DNA from: a bacterium
GTDB taxonomy: Bacteria > Chloroflexota > Dehalococcoidia > Tepidiformales > Tepidiformaceae
Direction: 5' to 3'
Length of the DNA: 5,493 nucleotides
NCBI GenBank assembly: GCA_945861295.1
Contig: CAMAUF010000177.1
Location: forward strand, 1-5,493
Notes under the pieces: model-generated
Told to the model about the DNA's origin: nothing
What the model saw: only the letters and a program-made list of their open reading frames with translations
Database searches by the model: none
Translations under genes and position numbers: made by a program
Shown here: positions 4,905-5,493 of the stretch, piece after piece
How the letters are laid out: each line of letters starts with the position of its first letter
How positions within the stretch are numbered: the first letter of the stretch is position 1

Positions 4905-5493
4905 CTACTCGCGCTCGCCAACGACGACCGCCACCTCGACCGGCGCGCCGCCGCGGAGGAGCGAGGCGAGCGTGCTGACACCGACGGTCTCCGGACCGAG
5001 CGCGGTCTGGAGGTCTCCGGGGTCGGCCAGAGAGCGCCCGTTGAAGCGATAGAGGATGTCGCCCGCGGCGAGGCCGGCCGTAGCCGCCGGGCCGCCATCG
5101 GTTGTGCCCGTGATCAGCAAAGCGGTCTCCTGGCCGCCGGCGGCTGCCGCCTGCGCGGCCGAAAGCTTGACCGGCTGGCTGCCGATGCCGAGGTAGCCGC
5201 GCCGAATCCGGCCGGCCGTGAGCAGCGACTCGATCAGCGGCGCCGCCGCGGCGACTGGGATGCTGAGGCCGCCCCCTCGCCCGAGCCGCGAGCTGTTAAT
5301 CGCGACGACGCGGCCTTCGAGGTCGATCAACGGGCCGCCGGAGTAGCCGGGGTAGAAGGTGACTTCGCTGCGGATGTAGCCGCCGACCTGTGTCCCGCGT
5401 CCGGTGCGCCAGGGGCCGCCGAGCGAGACGACGGTGCTAACCGATGCCGAGAGGCCATCAGCGCCCGTGCGGCCAACCGCGGCCACGAGGTTG
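4905..5493 (-). CDS. Trypsin-like serine protease with C-terminal PDZ domain (HtrA/DegP type), N-terminus beyond the window
   Basis: The visible 195 residues are the end of an S1C-type (HtrA-like) protease, which cleaves unfolded or exported proteins, usually outside the cytoplasmic membrane. The frame is open through the right edge, beginning NLVAAVGR. The catalytic serine is in YPGYSGGPLID (Ser51 of the visible part, codon 5342-5340), with Tyr where HtrA has Asn and trypsin Asp. VVAINSS and GGLSIPV follow as in the second trypsin barrel. From about residue 98 a PDZ domain starts with the carboxylate-binding loop RGYLGIG; GGPAATAGLAAGDILYRFNGR and SLADPGDLQTAL are its typical later elements, and VAVVVGERE closes the protein directly after the domain. 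The histidine and aspartate of the triad and any signal peptide or membrane anchor are outside the window. The TAG stop at 4907-4905 is followed by the strong hairpin. Substrates are unknown. Confidence 0.9.
   Translation of the reverse strand, partial: NLVAAVGRTGADGLSASVSTVVSLGGPWRTGRGTQVGGYIRSEVTFYPGYSGGPLIDLEGRVVAINSSRLGRGGGLSIPVAAAAPLIESLLTAGRIRRGYLGIGSQPVKLSAAQAAAAGGQETALLITGTTDGGPAATAGLAAGDILYRFNGRSLADPGDLQTALGPETVGVSTLASLLRGGAPVEVAVVVGERE

Noticed and set aside
4829..5098. N-terminal extension of the LuxR-type frame up to 5098
   Set aside because: It would run through the hairpin and the protease gene in another frame, with Arg/Ser-rich translation. The receiver-like region begins shortly after the GTG at 4828.

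Overview
The window is high-GC bacterial DNA (about two thirds G+C by eye). Seven protein genes, all on the minus strand, fill it almost completely, so in transcription order it reads from the right edge to the left. The predicted set suggests a high-GC, free-living bacterium with PimA/PatA-type glycolipid genes: a trypsin-like/PDZ protease next to a LuxR-type regulator, then paired LpxL/PatA-type acyltransferases, a PHP phosphoesterase and a PimA-like glycosyltransferase. The closest fit I can recall is the Chloroflexota or a neighbouring lineage; an actinobacterial-type lineage is possible. This is an inference from gene content, not from a marker gene.

Right part (4905-5493): the C-terminal part of a trypsin-fold serine protease with a PDZ domain, cut by the window edge. 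It ends just before a perfect 13-bp GC-rich hairpin (4858-4887), which probably closes its transcript. Next comes a short LuxR/NarL-type regulator (4241-4828) whose N-terminal part looks like a worn-down receiver domain. A small inverted repeat covers its GTG start. After 37 bases there is a serine hydrolase of the class C beta-lactamase/family VIII esterase fold (3034-4203), starting at TTG behind a good ribosome binding site.

Left part (1-2981): after a 52-base spacer that can fold into small hairpins come four genes with overlapping ends (11, 14 and 4 bases). They encode two paralogous LpxL/PatA-type acyltransferases, a PHP-domain metal phosphoesterase, and a PimA-like family 4 glycosyltransferase cut by the left edge. 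The overlaps imply one operon with coupled translation. The most economical reading is a membrane glycolipid pathway in the style of phosphatidylinositol mannosides: the glycosyltransferase adds a sugar to a lipid-anchored polyol and the two acyltransferases add acyl chains. The PHP enzyme may remove a phosphate from an intermediate. That last role is a hypothesis.

There are no RNA genes, mobile elements, CRISPR arrays or long repeats that I can see, and no gene-free stretch longer than 300 bases. The many long plus-strand reading frames are antisense shadows produced by the high GC content.
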